Part shown: one piece after another, positions 1-8,555 of the stretch | Numbering within the stretch: position 1 is the stretch's first letter | Layout of the letters: each line of letters opens with the position of its first letter | Source of the DNA: CAYUVH01 sp964448135 | Lineage (GTDB): Bacteria; Verrucomicrobiota; Verrucomicrobiia; Limisphaerales; UBA8199 | Assembly: GCA_964448135.1 (NCBI GenBank) | Contig: CAYUVH010000037.1 | Span: 38,081 to 102,080, forward strand | DNA length: 64,000 bases | Direction: 5' to 3' | The notes under the pieces: model-generated | What the model saw: only the letters and a program-made list of their open reading frames with translations | What the model was told of the DNA's origin: nothing | Database searches by the model: none | Translations under genes and position numbers: made by a program

Positions 1-1148
1 GCCACAAATACCGAGGCGAGCGCGAGGTAGAGGGTGGAACCATCCAGGTTGAAGGAGTAACCGGTGGGCAGGACGAAGGCGACGATCCGCTTGGGGACGC
101 CAAATTTTTCCATGAGACGCAAGGCGTCGGGCAAGGCGGCTTCGGAAGAGGCCGTGGAGAACGCGAGCAAAACGGGCTCACGAACGGTTTTGAGGAAGCG
201 AAGGATGGGGATCCGCGCAATCAGCATGATGGGAACCAGCACGATGAGGATGAAGACCAGCAGCGCACCGTACAAGGTGAGCACCAGCGTCAACAAGGTG
301 AGGAGAACCCTGAACCCACCACCGCTCTGGAGTTCGCTGGTCCCGATGGTGGACGCGATTGCGGCGGCGACGCCAAAAGGGGCCACCCACATGACGAGGC
401 CGGTGAACTTGAACATCACTTCCGACAACGATTCGAGGAAGGCCAGCATGGTCTTTTTGGGCTGGCCGCTGACCTGGCCGAGAGCGATGGCGAAAATGAT
501 GGCGAACACCACGATCTGGAGGACGTCGTTTTTGGCAGCCGATTCGAAAAAGCTTTGGGGTACCGCATGCTCCACCACGCCGGCAAAGGTAATCTTATTC
601 GTCGAAATCTGGGGTGCGCTGGCAATCGCAGGAGACCCGTTGGTAGCGTTGGAAAGTTGATTCGTGGACGCAAGAGATAGATTGGTGGCCGACAAGGTTT
701 CACCTGCCAGGGCGACTGACTGGTTCGTTGGCGCAACTTCCAAATTCGTTGCCGTCAGGGATTGGCTGGCCAGGACAGCCGGCTGGTTCGTGGTGGCGGA
801 AGCCTGCTTTTCTTTAGCGGCTTGATGGACGCCGTCACCGGGCCGGATGAGATTTACCGCCAGAAGTCCGATAAGGAGAGCAGCCGTGGTGACCACTTCA
901 AAATAGAGGATGGAACGAAACGCGAGCTTGCCCACCGACTTGAGATCGTCCGCATGCCCGGCGATACCGACGACGAGCGTCGAGAAGAGCAGGGGCACGA
1001 TAATGCACTTGATCAGGTGCAGGAAGACGGTGGAAACAAATTTGCACTCGATGGCGAGCTTCGGGCAATAGAGTCCGAAGAAGACGCCCGCAATCATGGC
1101 AATGATGATCCAGGCGCTGAGGGAGATGCGCTTGAGTTGGCTGATCAT
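1..1148 (-). CDS. DAACS-family dicarboxylate/glutamate:cation symporter, 3' end cut by window
   Basis: Inner-membrane symporter of the dicarboxylate/amino acid:cation (GltP/DctA) family. It would import glutamate, aspartate or C4-dicarboxylates with H+ or Na+. The protein starts MISQLKRISLSAW at an ATG and runs 382 codons to the window edge. Family signatures visible are the serine-rich SSEAALPDAL stretch and the VLPTGYSFNLDGST motif near the cut end. The loop after the third membrane helix (about residues 108-185) is enlarged and rich in T, N, A and S, and holds two 21-residue tandem units. The second DAACS protein of this window, starting at 10996, lacks this insert. A promoter-like TTGAAA-N17-TAACCT lies just upstream. 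Family assignment is firm; the substrate is not readable from sequence. Confidence 0.9.
   Translation of the reverse strand, partial: MISQLKRISLSAWIIIAMIAGVFFGLYCPKLAIECKFVSTVFLHLIKCIIVPLLFSTLVVGIAGHADDLKSVGKLAFRSILYFEVVTTAALLIGLLAVNLIRPGDGVHQAAKEKQASATTNQPAVLASQSLTATNLEVAPTNQSVALAGETLSATNLSLASTNQLSNATNGSPAIASAPQISTNKITFAGVVEHAVPQSFFESAAKNDVLQIVVFAIIFAIALGQVSGQPKKTMLAFLESLSEVMFKFTGLVMWVAPFGVAAAIASTIGTSELQSGGGFRVLLTLLTLVLTLYGALLVFILIVLVPIMLIARIPILRFLKTVREPVLLAFSTASSEAALPDALRLMEKFGVPKRIVAFVLPTGYSFNLDGSTLYLALASVFV
660..785 (-). repeat. 63-bp tandem duplication inside the symporter gene
   Basis: Two adjacent units, 723-785 and 660-722, encode 21-residue repeats (residues 122-142 and 143-163). 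They share the pattern Q-x-x-x-LA-x-x-x-L-x-ATNL-x-x-A-x-TN. A shorter, decayed unit follows. They form the low-complexity loop between membrane helices 3 and 4. Confidence 0.75.
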
Positions 1149-1169
1149 TGGTCGCGTGAATGTGGGCGC

Positions 1170-1198
1170 AGGTTAGAGGGACGTGGGACAGGTTTCAA
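1170..1198 (-). promoter_or_regulatory. Candidate sigma70 promoter of the DAACS gene
   Basis: On the minus strand TTGAAA (1193-1198) is separated by 17 bases from TAACCT (1170-1175). The start codon lies about 20 bases downstream of the -10 box. The -35 box matches consensus at 5 of 6 positions, the -10 box at only 3 of 6. Confidence 0.4.
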
Positions 1199-1283
1199 GC
1201 ATGCCGCGATGATCTTCAGCCGTTCACCCTTTGGACGAATGTCGTGCCGCTTCAAGCGAGACAGGATTGCGTGGCCGTGCCTT

Positions 1284-4034
1284 TCAAGGTGCGACGACGC
1301 GGTAGAAACGTTCCGGTACCGGGCCGGTGACGTCCAGGAAAGAGGCGGTCGAGTTGGTCGCGACAATGGTGCCGAGCGTGGTCCATCCGGTATTGGCGAA
1401 GTCGTCCTTGTATTGCACCTCGTAGGTCCGACCGTTGACCGCGCTCCAGGAGATGGTCGAACTGGAGGTGCCCGCACCGACGATGGCGGGCACGATGACA
1501 GGAGCCGGGCCGGGGACGGGCGTGTAGGTCAGCAAAATGTTGCCGGAAAGGTCCACGGAATTGGTGAAGGAACCGGCGGCGTACGTAGCGTTGGAAATGG
1601 TGAGGAAACGGGATAAGCCCGGGTTGGCGGCGGAGCCAGTGAGGGAGATGATCGTCCAGGTGTGAGCGCTTTGCCAGAAGGGGGCATTGGTGGCGGGGGC
1701 GCTGGCGGCGCCGATGAAGTTCAGGGAAAGCTTTGCGGTACCGCCGAGGACGAGATTTCCGCCGGTGAGTTTGATGACGTCGTAATTGGTGCCGGAACCA
1801 TCGACGGCATTGGTGGAAAGTTCCCAGACATAAGTGCCGCCGGCGCTGAGGTCGAGCCCGGCGCCAAGGGTCAGTGGTCCGGCACTCTGGCCGGGGGAGA
1901 TAAGCCCGGTAGCGGTCACCGGTCCGGCAACAGCGCCAAAGCCCCCTAAAGCGCCGTTCGTGGCAATGACCACGGGACCGGCACCGGTGCCACTACCAGC
2001 ATCGTTATTCACGAGCAGCGTGCCGGCGTTCACCGTAGTACCGCCGGTAAAAGTGTTGGCGGCAGTCAGAATCGTCCGGCCGGCCGTGAAAGGGTTGGCC
2101 GCATCGCGGCGGAACTGGCCGGCACCCGAGATGACGCCGTTGTAGGTTTGGTCGCCGGCGGAAGCATCATTATACGACTCCAATTGCGAAACCGTGGAAC
2201 TGAGGTCGTTCGAATGGCCGATGACGATGGGGCGCGGGAAGCTGAAGCCGCCCCCGGTAAAGCGGAGGCGAAACGCGTTGTTGGTCGCGCCGGGATTGTT
2301 GCCAAGGTTGCGGATGGTCAGGGTTCCGCCGTTGCCGCTGATGGAACTGGAGCTGAAGGGGAGGATGCGCACGCTATTGGTGAGGGTGCCGTCGCCGTAA
2401 ATCGAGGTGTCGGCGGTCATGAAGATGTCGTTGATCAGCGGGGAGGTGGAGCGGGTATTCTCGCAGAGGATATTGCCGCCGGACCAGGCGAAGAGGCCGC
2501 CGCCGAGCAGGCAGGTGGCGTTGAGGGAGATGACGCCCTGGTAGTTAAAGACCGGGCCGCCCAGGGTATTGACCGAATTGATATCAAGTGTGCCCGGGCC
2601 ACGTTTGCTGACCGAACCCAGGCCGCTGATCACGCCATTTAACGTGATGTTGGACTGGCAATTTAGAACCAGGTCGTTGCTACCGTTGGTGATGTTGCCG
2701 CTGATGATGATGTTTCCCGAGCCGGCGCCGAAGGATTGGTCGGAGTAAAGGGTGATCGGGACATTGATAGTCGCGGTGGAGGCGGACTGGTTGGTGACGC
2801 CGCGCATGAGTGTGATGGCGTTGCCGTTGATCGTGTAGGCGCCGGAGACGTTGGTATCGAAAACGATCCAATTGACGAGCCCGGTGCCGGTGGTGAGATT
2901 GTTGACGTTGTTGGTGACCTGCCCGCCCGGGCCGGCAAATTCGAGGTAGTTTCCGCTGACGGGGACGGTGCCGCCCCAGTTGCCGGAGCTGGACCAGTTG
3001 CCGGAGCCGGCGATCCACAGGCAGGGGGCGCTGGTGCGGAGGTTGAAGCCGTAATAATTGGTGAAGAAGAAATCGATCACCTGGGCGAGGGCGATTGCGT
3101 AATTCGTCCGGTTGTTGGCCGTGTCGCGGACACCGGTGTAATTCGCCTCGATTTGCATGCCATCCAGGGGACCGCCGTTGTCGGAACCGTGGATCTGGAC
3201 GTTGTAGCCGCCATCGAAGTAAGGATTTCCCGAACCCGGGTCCGGGTCCGTGGGACTGGGCACGGAGGGATAGCCCAGCGCCTCCATGAGCCCGCCGAAA
3301 CTGTTCGTGCCGCGCAACAATTGCGAGAAGGTCAGCGGCACCGAATGCGACAAGGTGCGAATGCTGCTCTGGTTCTCGTAGGTGGTCGAGTTGAGGGTCG
3401 AGTCGGACAGCATGAGCTGGGAGGAGGAGAGCAAATAGCCGAGCTCGAGGCGTTCGATGGCGTGGCCCTGGCCGTGGAGATCGACATAAAAACCGCGGCC
3501 GTTGCGACTGATGACGTTGTTGCTGGACGAATTGATGAAGCCCTGGAATTCCTGCCAGGCCTGGATGGCGTAAACATTCGTGCCGGCGCCGTCGTCCTGG
3601 TTGCGATTGCAGTCGAGCTTCGACCGCTTGAGATTGCAGACGATAACGTGCGCGTAGTGACCGAAGTAATTGCGGAACACCTTTTGAACCGCCAGGGCGA
3701 CATCATCGACGTTGGAATCGGTGGTGGTGGAACAATCCGGATCGCTGCCGCACACGCGGTTGGGGATTTCCGAAGGGGTGAGCCCACCGCCATGCGGCGC
3801 GGAGAAAATCACCGGCATGTCACCGGCGACGTATTGAATGTAGTTGCTGCGGCCGAAGTAAGTGGTGCCGGGGGTGTAGGTCTGGGCAGACGTGGCGCTG
3901 GAGCGCAGAAAGGCCAGGACGGCCAGGCAGAACAAAGCGCGGAGGAGGGCACACGTTTCCCGCCGGCCGCGCAGGAGACTTAATCCCCGGCCGGCTTCCC
4001 GCCGGCCGGGGTGGAGTTTCAGCAAATACAACAA
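1284..4034 (-). CDS. Secreted N-formylglutamate amidohydrolase-like domain fused to autotransporter-type beta-strand repeats
   Basis: About 916 residues. A hydrophobic signal segment (about residues 31-50, ending ATSAQ) is followed by a domain (about 70-330) resembling the FGase superfamily: SAPHGGG at 78-84, LKRSKLDCNR at 135-144 and DLHGQGH at 185-191. From about 350 to 840 come G/N/T-rich autotransporter-associated beta-strand repeats. The last 75 residues form a module ending RFYRVVAP that is shared with two other proteins of this window. The enzyme domain may cleave an N-acyl acidic amino acid or similar amide outside the cytoplasm; this is inferred. The first in-frame start is TTG at 4034, but a strong hairpin (3985-4011) lies inside that N-terminus, so the true start may be further in. 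It follows the 1407-residue repeat protein on the same strand. Confidence 0.8.
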   Translation of the reverse strand: MLYLLKLHPGRREAGRGLSLLRGRRETCALLRALFCLAVLAFLRSSATSAQTYTPGTTYFGRSNYIQYVAGDMPVIFSAPHGGGLTPSEIPNRVCGSDPDCSTTTDSNVDDVALAVQKVFRNYFGHYAHVIVCNLKRSKLDCNRNQDDGAGTNVYAIQAWQEFQGFINSSSNNVISRNGRGFYVDLHGQGHAIERLELGYLLSSSQLMLSDSTLNSTTYENQSSIRTLSHSVPLTFSQLLRGTNSFGGLMEALGYPSVPSPTDPDPGSGNPYFDGGYNVQIHGSDNGGPLDGMQIEANYTGVRDTANNRTNYAIALAQVIDFFFTNYYGFNLRTSAPCLWIAGSGNWSSSGNWGGTVPVSGNYLEFAGPGGQVTNNVNNLTTGTGLVNWIVFDTNVSGAYTINGNAITLMRGVTNQSASTATINVPITLYSDQSFGAGSGNIIISGNITNGSNDLVLNCQSNITLNGVISGLGSVSKRGPGTLDINSVNTLGGPVFNYQGVISLNATCLLGGGLFAWSGGNILCENTRSTSPLINDIFMTADTSIYGDGTLTNSVRILPFSSSSISGNGGTLTIRNLGNNPGATNNAFRLRFTGGGFSFPRPIVIGHSNDLSSTVSQLESYNDASAGDQTYNGVISGAGQFRRDAANPFTAGRTILTAANTFTGGTTVNAGTLLVNNDAGSGTGAGPVVIATNGALGGFGAVAGPVTATGLISPGQSAGPLTLGAGLDLSAGGTYVWELSTNAVDGSGTNYDVIKLTGGNLVLGGTAKLSLNFIGAASAPATNAPFWQSAHTWTIISLTGSAANPGLSRFLTISNATYAAGSFTNSVDLSGNILLTYTPVPGPAPVIVPAIVGAGTSSSTISWSAVNGRTYEVQYKDDFANTGWTTLGTIVATNSTASFLDVTGPVPERFYRVVAP
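3985..4011 (-). repeat. Perfect 11-bp hairpin at the junction of two repeat-protein genes
   Basis: Left arm CCCCGGCCGGC (3985-3995), 5-base loop, right arm GCCGGCCGGGG (4001-4011). There is no T-run after it. It lies just after the stop codon at 4050 and within the extended N-terminus of the next gene, so it may mark an intergenic space and a later true start. Confidence 0.6.
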
Positions 4035-4049
4035 GCTGATCGAGGCGCT

Positions 4050-7000
4050 TTACGGAACAATTACGCGATAGAAACGGGCCGGCGAGGGGCCGGTGGTATC
4101 CGCCAGGCTGGCCGTGGTGCCCGAGGCGGTGACATTGCCGACAACCAACCAGTTGGTCTGGCTCAGATTGGTCTTGTATTGGAGCTGGTAGGTGACGCCG
4201 TTGACGGAGGACCAGCTTACCGTTGCGCTCGCCGTGCCGGCGCCGACGATATTGGGCGAGACAAGCGGCGGCGGAGCAGAGGAGCCGGGCGCAAAGGCCA
4301 GGATGATGTTGCCGGAGGGGTCGGTGTAATTGGTGAAAGTTCCTGCGCCATAGCTGCCATTAAGGACGGTCGGGAAGGCCGACGGGCCGGGATTCGTGGC
4401 CGTGCCGCTGAGCGCGATGATCTTCCAGGTATGCGCAACCTGCCAGAAGGCATTGGTTGCATCCGGCGAGGTGGCGGTGCCGGTGAAGTTGATGGAAATC
4501 TTCGATGCGCCGCCCGGCACGAGGCTGCCGCCGGTGAGGGAGATCAGGTCGAAATCTGTTCCCGGATTGTTGGTGCTGTTGGCCGCGAGCTCCCAAGCAT
4601 ACGTACCGCCGCTGCTGAGGTCGAGACCGCCGGCGAGTGTCAGGTTGCCTGCGCTTTGACCGGGGGTGATGGTGCCGCCGACCAGCACGAGGCCGGAGAT
4701 GGAACCGGTGCCGCCGAGGGTGCCGCCGGCGTTGACAACCACATTACTCGGACCGGTGGCGCTGCCGTAGGTATTGTTGGCGAGCAATTTGCCCGCGTTG
4801 ATGGTGGTGCCGCCTCCGTAAAGGTTGTTGCCGCTGAGCACAAGGGTGCCAGGACCGGTCTTGACCAAAGGCGCCAGACCGCTGGCGCTGTTGCTTATCT
4901 GACCTGAAAGGGTGGTCAGGCCGGTGTTCAGGATGGTCCAGGTCTTGGAAACGCCACCGGCATTGAGCGAGCCGGTGAGGGTAAGGTCATTGGTGCCGGC
5001 GACCACGATGTTGGTGGGGCCATCGAGGAAGAGACGGTTGTCGATGACGCGAGCAGCACCAGACGCGAACACGGTCAGTGCGGCTTCGTTGTTTTGGGAG
5101 CCGATGGTGAAGGTGCCCGTACCCACCGGGCCGGCGGTGACAGCGCCGCCGGAGGTCGTGGTATTCGTGCCAAAACCGATGGTTCCGGAAACCAGTGTCA
5201 CGCCACCAGTAAACGTGTTCATGGCGGTGAAGATCGTGGTGCCGCCGGTGTTCAGGGTGGCTGCGCCGCGGCGGATGGTGCCATTGCCCGTGATCAGGCC
5301 GCTGATGGTCTGCGTGTTGTTCGTGTCGCAGTAGAGATCAAGCTGGGACACCGCACCCGGGGTGTCGAAGGCCGAGTCACCAATGACGATGGGGCAGGTG
5401 AGGGAGTTTTGATTTGTTCCTTGCAGGCGTAGGGCAAAGATGTTGCTTGAAAGCCCGGTGTTACCGATTTTCAAAGCTCCACCCGCCGAAGTAATCGTGC
5501 CGGTGAACGGCAGGAAGCGGCTGGAAACCGGGGCTGCCGTGCTGTCGCCGTAAATGATTGCGTCGGAGACCATGATGACCGGGTTCGCGATGGGCGCGCC
5601 GGCGCGGGTGTTATTGTCGAGGATTTTGCCGCCGGTGAAGACGAGCGGGCCGGTGCCATCGCCGAAGGTGGCGGTGGCATTGACGGAGATGACGCCGGCG
5701 GCATTGGTGGTGGCGCCGGTGTAACTGCTGTTGGTGGAGGCGGTGAGAGCCAGCGTGCCGCTGCCGAGCTTGGTGAGCGAGCCGGCGCCGCCGATGGTGC
5801 CGCCAACCGTCAGCGTGCTGGCGGTGGCGGTGATCGAGCGGTTGCCGCTCAGGGTGACCGGACCGGCGCCGAGATTCAGATTGGTGGAGCCGGTGAAGGT
5901 AAGGTCGGCGTTCCAATTTATGGGGCAATTATTGAGGGTGACAGTGGCGCCGCTGGTGTTGTCGATGGTGCTGCTGCTGGCGATGGTGAAGGTATTTGTG
6001 CTCAACGCCTTGGCATTGAGCAGCAAAGTTCCGCCGTTGAGCGTGCTGGTTCCGCCGTAAGTATTCAGCGTGGGAAGCGTGATCGTGCCGCCGCCTCCGA
6101 AGGCCAGGTTGCCGCTGCCGGAAATGGTGCCCGAGAACGTGGCGGTGGAGCCGGAGGCGGCGTTAAGCGTGGCACTGTCCTGAAGGGTGATGTTCCCAAC
6201 GAAGTTGGCCGTGCCGCTGCCGATGCTGGTGCCGATGGTCTTGGTGCCGCTGCTGCCGGACTGCACAGTGATGTTGCGGCTCAGGGTCACGCCTGCGGTA
6301 TTGATATTGAGCGTGGCGTTGCTGTTGCCCGTGGTGTTGCCAACGAGAACGGAGGTCGAGGCTGCGCCGAAGCCGCCGGAACCATTGGCGGCATCGACCG
6401 CAAGGCTGCCGGTGCCGGCGTAGATTTTGGTGGTGCCGGCGTAATCGTTGGCGGCGTTGTCGAAAATGGCCTCGCCGTTGCCGACTTTGAGCACACCGAA
6501 GCTGCCGGTGAGTTGCGGATAGCCGAGTGCGCTCTGGCTCTGGGTGCCTGAGGGAACGTTGAGGACGATGTCCGAGGCCGGCGTATAGATCAGGTGCAGG
6601 TCGTTGCCGACGAGGCTGAGGCTAAAGATGCCCTGAATGGTTCCGGTGAAGGCCGTGGTATCCAAAGCAAAGTGGCTGACGTTGAATCCGCTGGCAAAAC
6701 CACCCTGGATGATGACCCAATCGCGAGCGGTGCCGCTGTTCCAGCCGGTCGGGACGGCGCCATGGGAATCGAGCTTGATGGTGATGGGGGTCCCGCCGGT
6801 GCCGCCGTCAGTCCAGGTCGTGGCGCTGATCAGGTCGCGAGCCACGCCATCCGTGCCGGTGGCGGAATCGATCGTGTAAACGTAGGACGATCCGTCCGTG
6901 AGGGTGAAGTCGCTGATCGTAATGGTGCCGACATTGGTGCCGCTGGAACCGGGAGTAATCGCGCCGCCGAAATTGATCGAGGTGGGCGCGACGATGTTGC

Positions 7001-8273
7001 CGTTGCCGCCCAGGACGCCGTTGGTGGCGACGGTGACGCCTCCTGAGCCCAGGGCGGAAGTGCCGCCGTTGGCCAGGATCGTGCCATACAAAATTGCGGT
7101 ACCGCCGGAATAGGTATTGTTGCCCGTGAGGACGGTAGTTCCCCCGGCGGAAAGCGTGGAGCCCTGGCGGCGGACGACGCCGCTGCCGGAGATATCGCCG
7201 CTGAAGGTTTGGATGCCGTTGGTAGCGGCGTTATAGAGCGAGAGAGCGCTGGTGGAGCCGGGAGTATCGACTCCCGTTCCGACCACGATGGGCCGGGTGA
7301 ACGTGAAGCCGCCGGACAGGCGCAACACGAAGGTGTTGGGGGTGTTGGCGGTGAGATTTGCGATGGAGAGAGTGCCGGCGGTGGTGGTCCACGACCCGCT
7401 GAACGGGATAGTGCGGGAGGAATTGGCGTTGCCCCCATCGCTGTAGATGAAGGTATCGGCGCTCAGGACCATGGGATTGGCGATCGGCGGGTCGGCGGCG
7501 CCACCGCGGTCGAGGCCGGAAATGATATTGCCGCCGGTCAGATAAACGGGAGCCACGCCGGTGCCGAACGTGGCGGTGTCGTTCATTTTGATCGCGCCGG
7601 CGGAATTCGTGACGCTGCCGGTAAAGGTATTGTTGGTGCCTTGGAGATAGAGAATGCCGGCGCCCGTCTTGGTGAAGCCCTGCGAACCGTTGGTCTCGCT
7701 AATCGAGCTATTCATGATGATGGCCTTGGTGTTGCCGTCGGTGGCAACGTAAATTTCGCCGGAGGTGCCCAGGCGGATGCCCATCGCGAGGGAGCTGCCG
7801 AAATTATTGGAGAGGATAAGAGGGACGGCGCTCGCATTGGAGAGCAGAATGCCGCCATAGCCGTTCAATTGGATGACGCCAGCGGTACCGGTGGAGTTAT
7901 TGCGAAAGCCGCGGGTCACACTGTTGCCCGAGGTCAACGCGATGGCGCCGACCTGTTGGACGCCGCCGGCCGTGGTCATGGGAATGGTGATCGTGGTCGC
8001 CGTGCCGGCGGAATCGAAGATGGCGAGGTCGTTCGCACCGGGAACGCCGTCCGGGTTCCAGCTCGCGGCAGTCAGGTAGGTCAGATTGGTTCCGGCGGTT
8101 CCGCCATCCCAGAACACCGGGACGCCTGCGGCCTGCGCCGAAGTAGCGGACAGACAGGCAGCCAGCATCAGCAGAGCCGCCGCGAGCACCTGGAGAGAAT
8201 TTCGCGAGAGAGGGTTGCGCGATCCGCCCGGGATTGCGGAACTGGAATTGAGGGTATGCATTTTTCGATTCAT
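4050..8273 (-). CDS. Giant secreted autotransporter-associated beta-strand repeat protein
   Basis: About 1407 residues from the ATG at 8273, chosen because it gives a signal peptide (MNRKMHTL, then a hydrophobic stretch ending SATSAQA). The open frame extends to 8549 but that part looks non-coding. Nearly the whole protein is built from repeats typical of PATR passenger domains, such as GTGTLVLSGNNLYGGGTT and variants, separated by G/N/T-rich linkers. This predicts a long beta-helix on the cell surface. The C-terminal 300 residues are closely similar to those of the downstream FGase-repeat protein, including the RFYRVIVP ending, so the two genes share a duplicated module. No outer-membrane autotransporter barrel is visible. 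No enzymatic domain was recognised; a role in adhesion or surface structure is inferred. Confidence 0.85.
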   Translation of the reverse strand: MNRKMHTLNSSSAIPGGSRNPLSRNSLQVLAAALLMLAACLSATSAQAAGVPVFWDGGTAGTNLTYLTAASWNPDGVPGANDLAIFDSAGTATTITIPMTTAGGVQQVGAIALTSGNSVTRGFRNNSTGTAGVIQLNGYGGILLSNASAVPLILSNNFGSSLAMGIRLGTSGEIYVATDGNTKAIIMNSSISETNGSQGFTKTGAGILYLQGTNNTFTGSVTNSAGAIKMNDTATFGTGVAPVYLTGGNIISGLDRGGAADPPIANPMVLSADTFIYSDGGNANSSRTIPFSGSWTTTAGTLSIANLTANTPNTFVLRLSGGFTFTRPIVVGTGVDTPGSTSALSLYNAATNGIQTFSGDISGSGVVRRQGSTLSAGGTTVLTGNNTYSGGTAILYGTILANGGTSALGSGGVTVATNGVLGGNGNIVAPTSINFGGAITPGSSGTNVGTITISDFTLTDGSSYVYTIDSATGTDGVARDLISATTWTDGGTGGTPITIKLDSHGAVPTGWNSGTARDWVIIQGGFASGFNVSHFALDTTAFTGTIQGIFSLSLVGNDLHLIYTPASDIVLNVPSGTQSQSALGYPQLTGSFGVLKVGNGEAIFDNAANDYAGTTKIYAGTGSLAVDAANGSGGFGAASTSVLVGNTTGNSNATLNINTAGVTLSRNITVQSGSSGTKTIGTSIGSGTANFVGNITLQDSATLNAASGSTATFSGTISGSGNLAFGGGGTITLPTLNTYGGTSTLNGGTLLLNAKALSTNTFTIASSSTIDNTSGATVTLNNCPINWNADLTFTGSTNLNLGAGPVTLSGNRSITATASTLTVGGTIGGAGSLTKLGSGTLALTASTNSSYTGATTNAAGVISVNATATFGDGTGPLVFTGGKILDNNTRAGAPIANPVIMVSDAIIYGDSTAAPVSSRFLPFTGTITSAGGALKIGNTGLSSNIFALRLQGTNQNSLTCPIVIGDSAFDTPGAVSQLDLYCDTNNTQTISGLITGNGTIRRGAATLNTGGTTIFTAMNTFTGGVTLVSGTIGFGTNTTTSGGAVTAGPVGTGTFTIGSQNNEAALTVFASGAARVIDNRLFLDGPTNIVVAGTNDLTLTGSLNAGGVSKTWTILNTGLTTLSGQISNSASGLAPLVKTGPGTLVLSGNNLYGGGTTINAGKLLANNTYGSATGPSNVVVNAGGTLGGTGSISGLVLVGGTITPGQSAGNLTLAGGLDLSSGGTYAWELAANSTNNPGTDFDLISLTGGSLVPGGASKISINFTGTATSPDATNAFWQVAHTWKIIALSGTATNPGPSAFPTVLNGSYGAGTFTNYTDPSGNIILAFAPGSSAPPPLVSPNIVGAGTASATVSWSSVNGVTYQLQYKTNLSQTNWLVVGNVTASGTTASLADTTGPSPARFYRVIVP

Positions 8274-8555
8274 GGGTTGGGTGTTCGTGGCCAGGGGGCT
8301 GCCGCTAGGCCGGACAGGACGTGCCGCAGGGAAGCGTAACGTAGGTACGGTGCTGGCAAAATTAATGGCCATTAGTCTCGAGTGGTCGGCGTTTACTAAA
8401 TTTATCATAGGAAGCGGCGGGCGAAAGGGAATATAACAAACGTCATATTTCCAGCCGGGCCGCGGAAGGGTAGTTTTGCGAGTGACGCCTCGCATGCCTT
8501 TCGCCGGTGAAGCCGTAAAATTGCCTGAGTCCCTGGCCGCGAGCTGCAACTAATA

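Noticed and set aside
2736..3983. 415-codon open frame on the plus strand
   Set aside because: Antisense shadow of the FGase-repeat gene, rich in G, A and V without motifs.
8274..8549. Upstream extension of the giant repeat protein
   Set aside because: It puts 92 unlikely residues ahead of a clear signal peptide.
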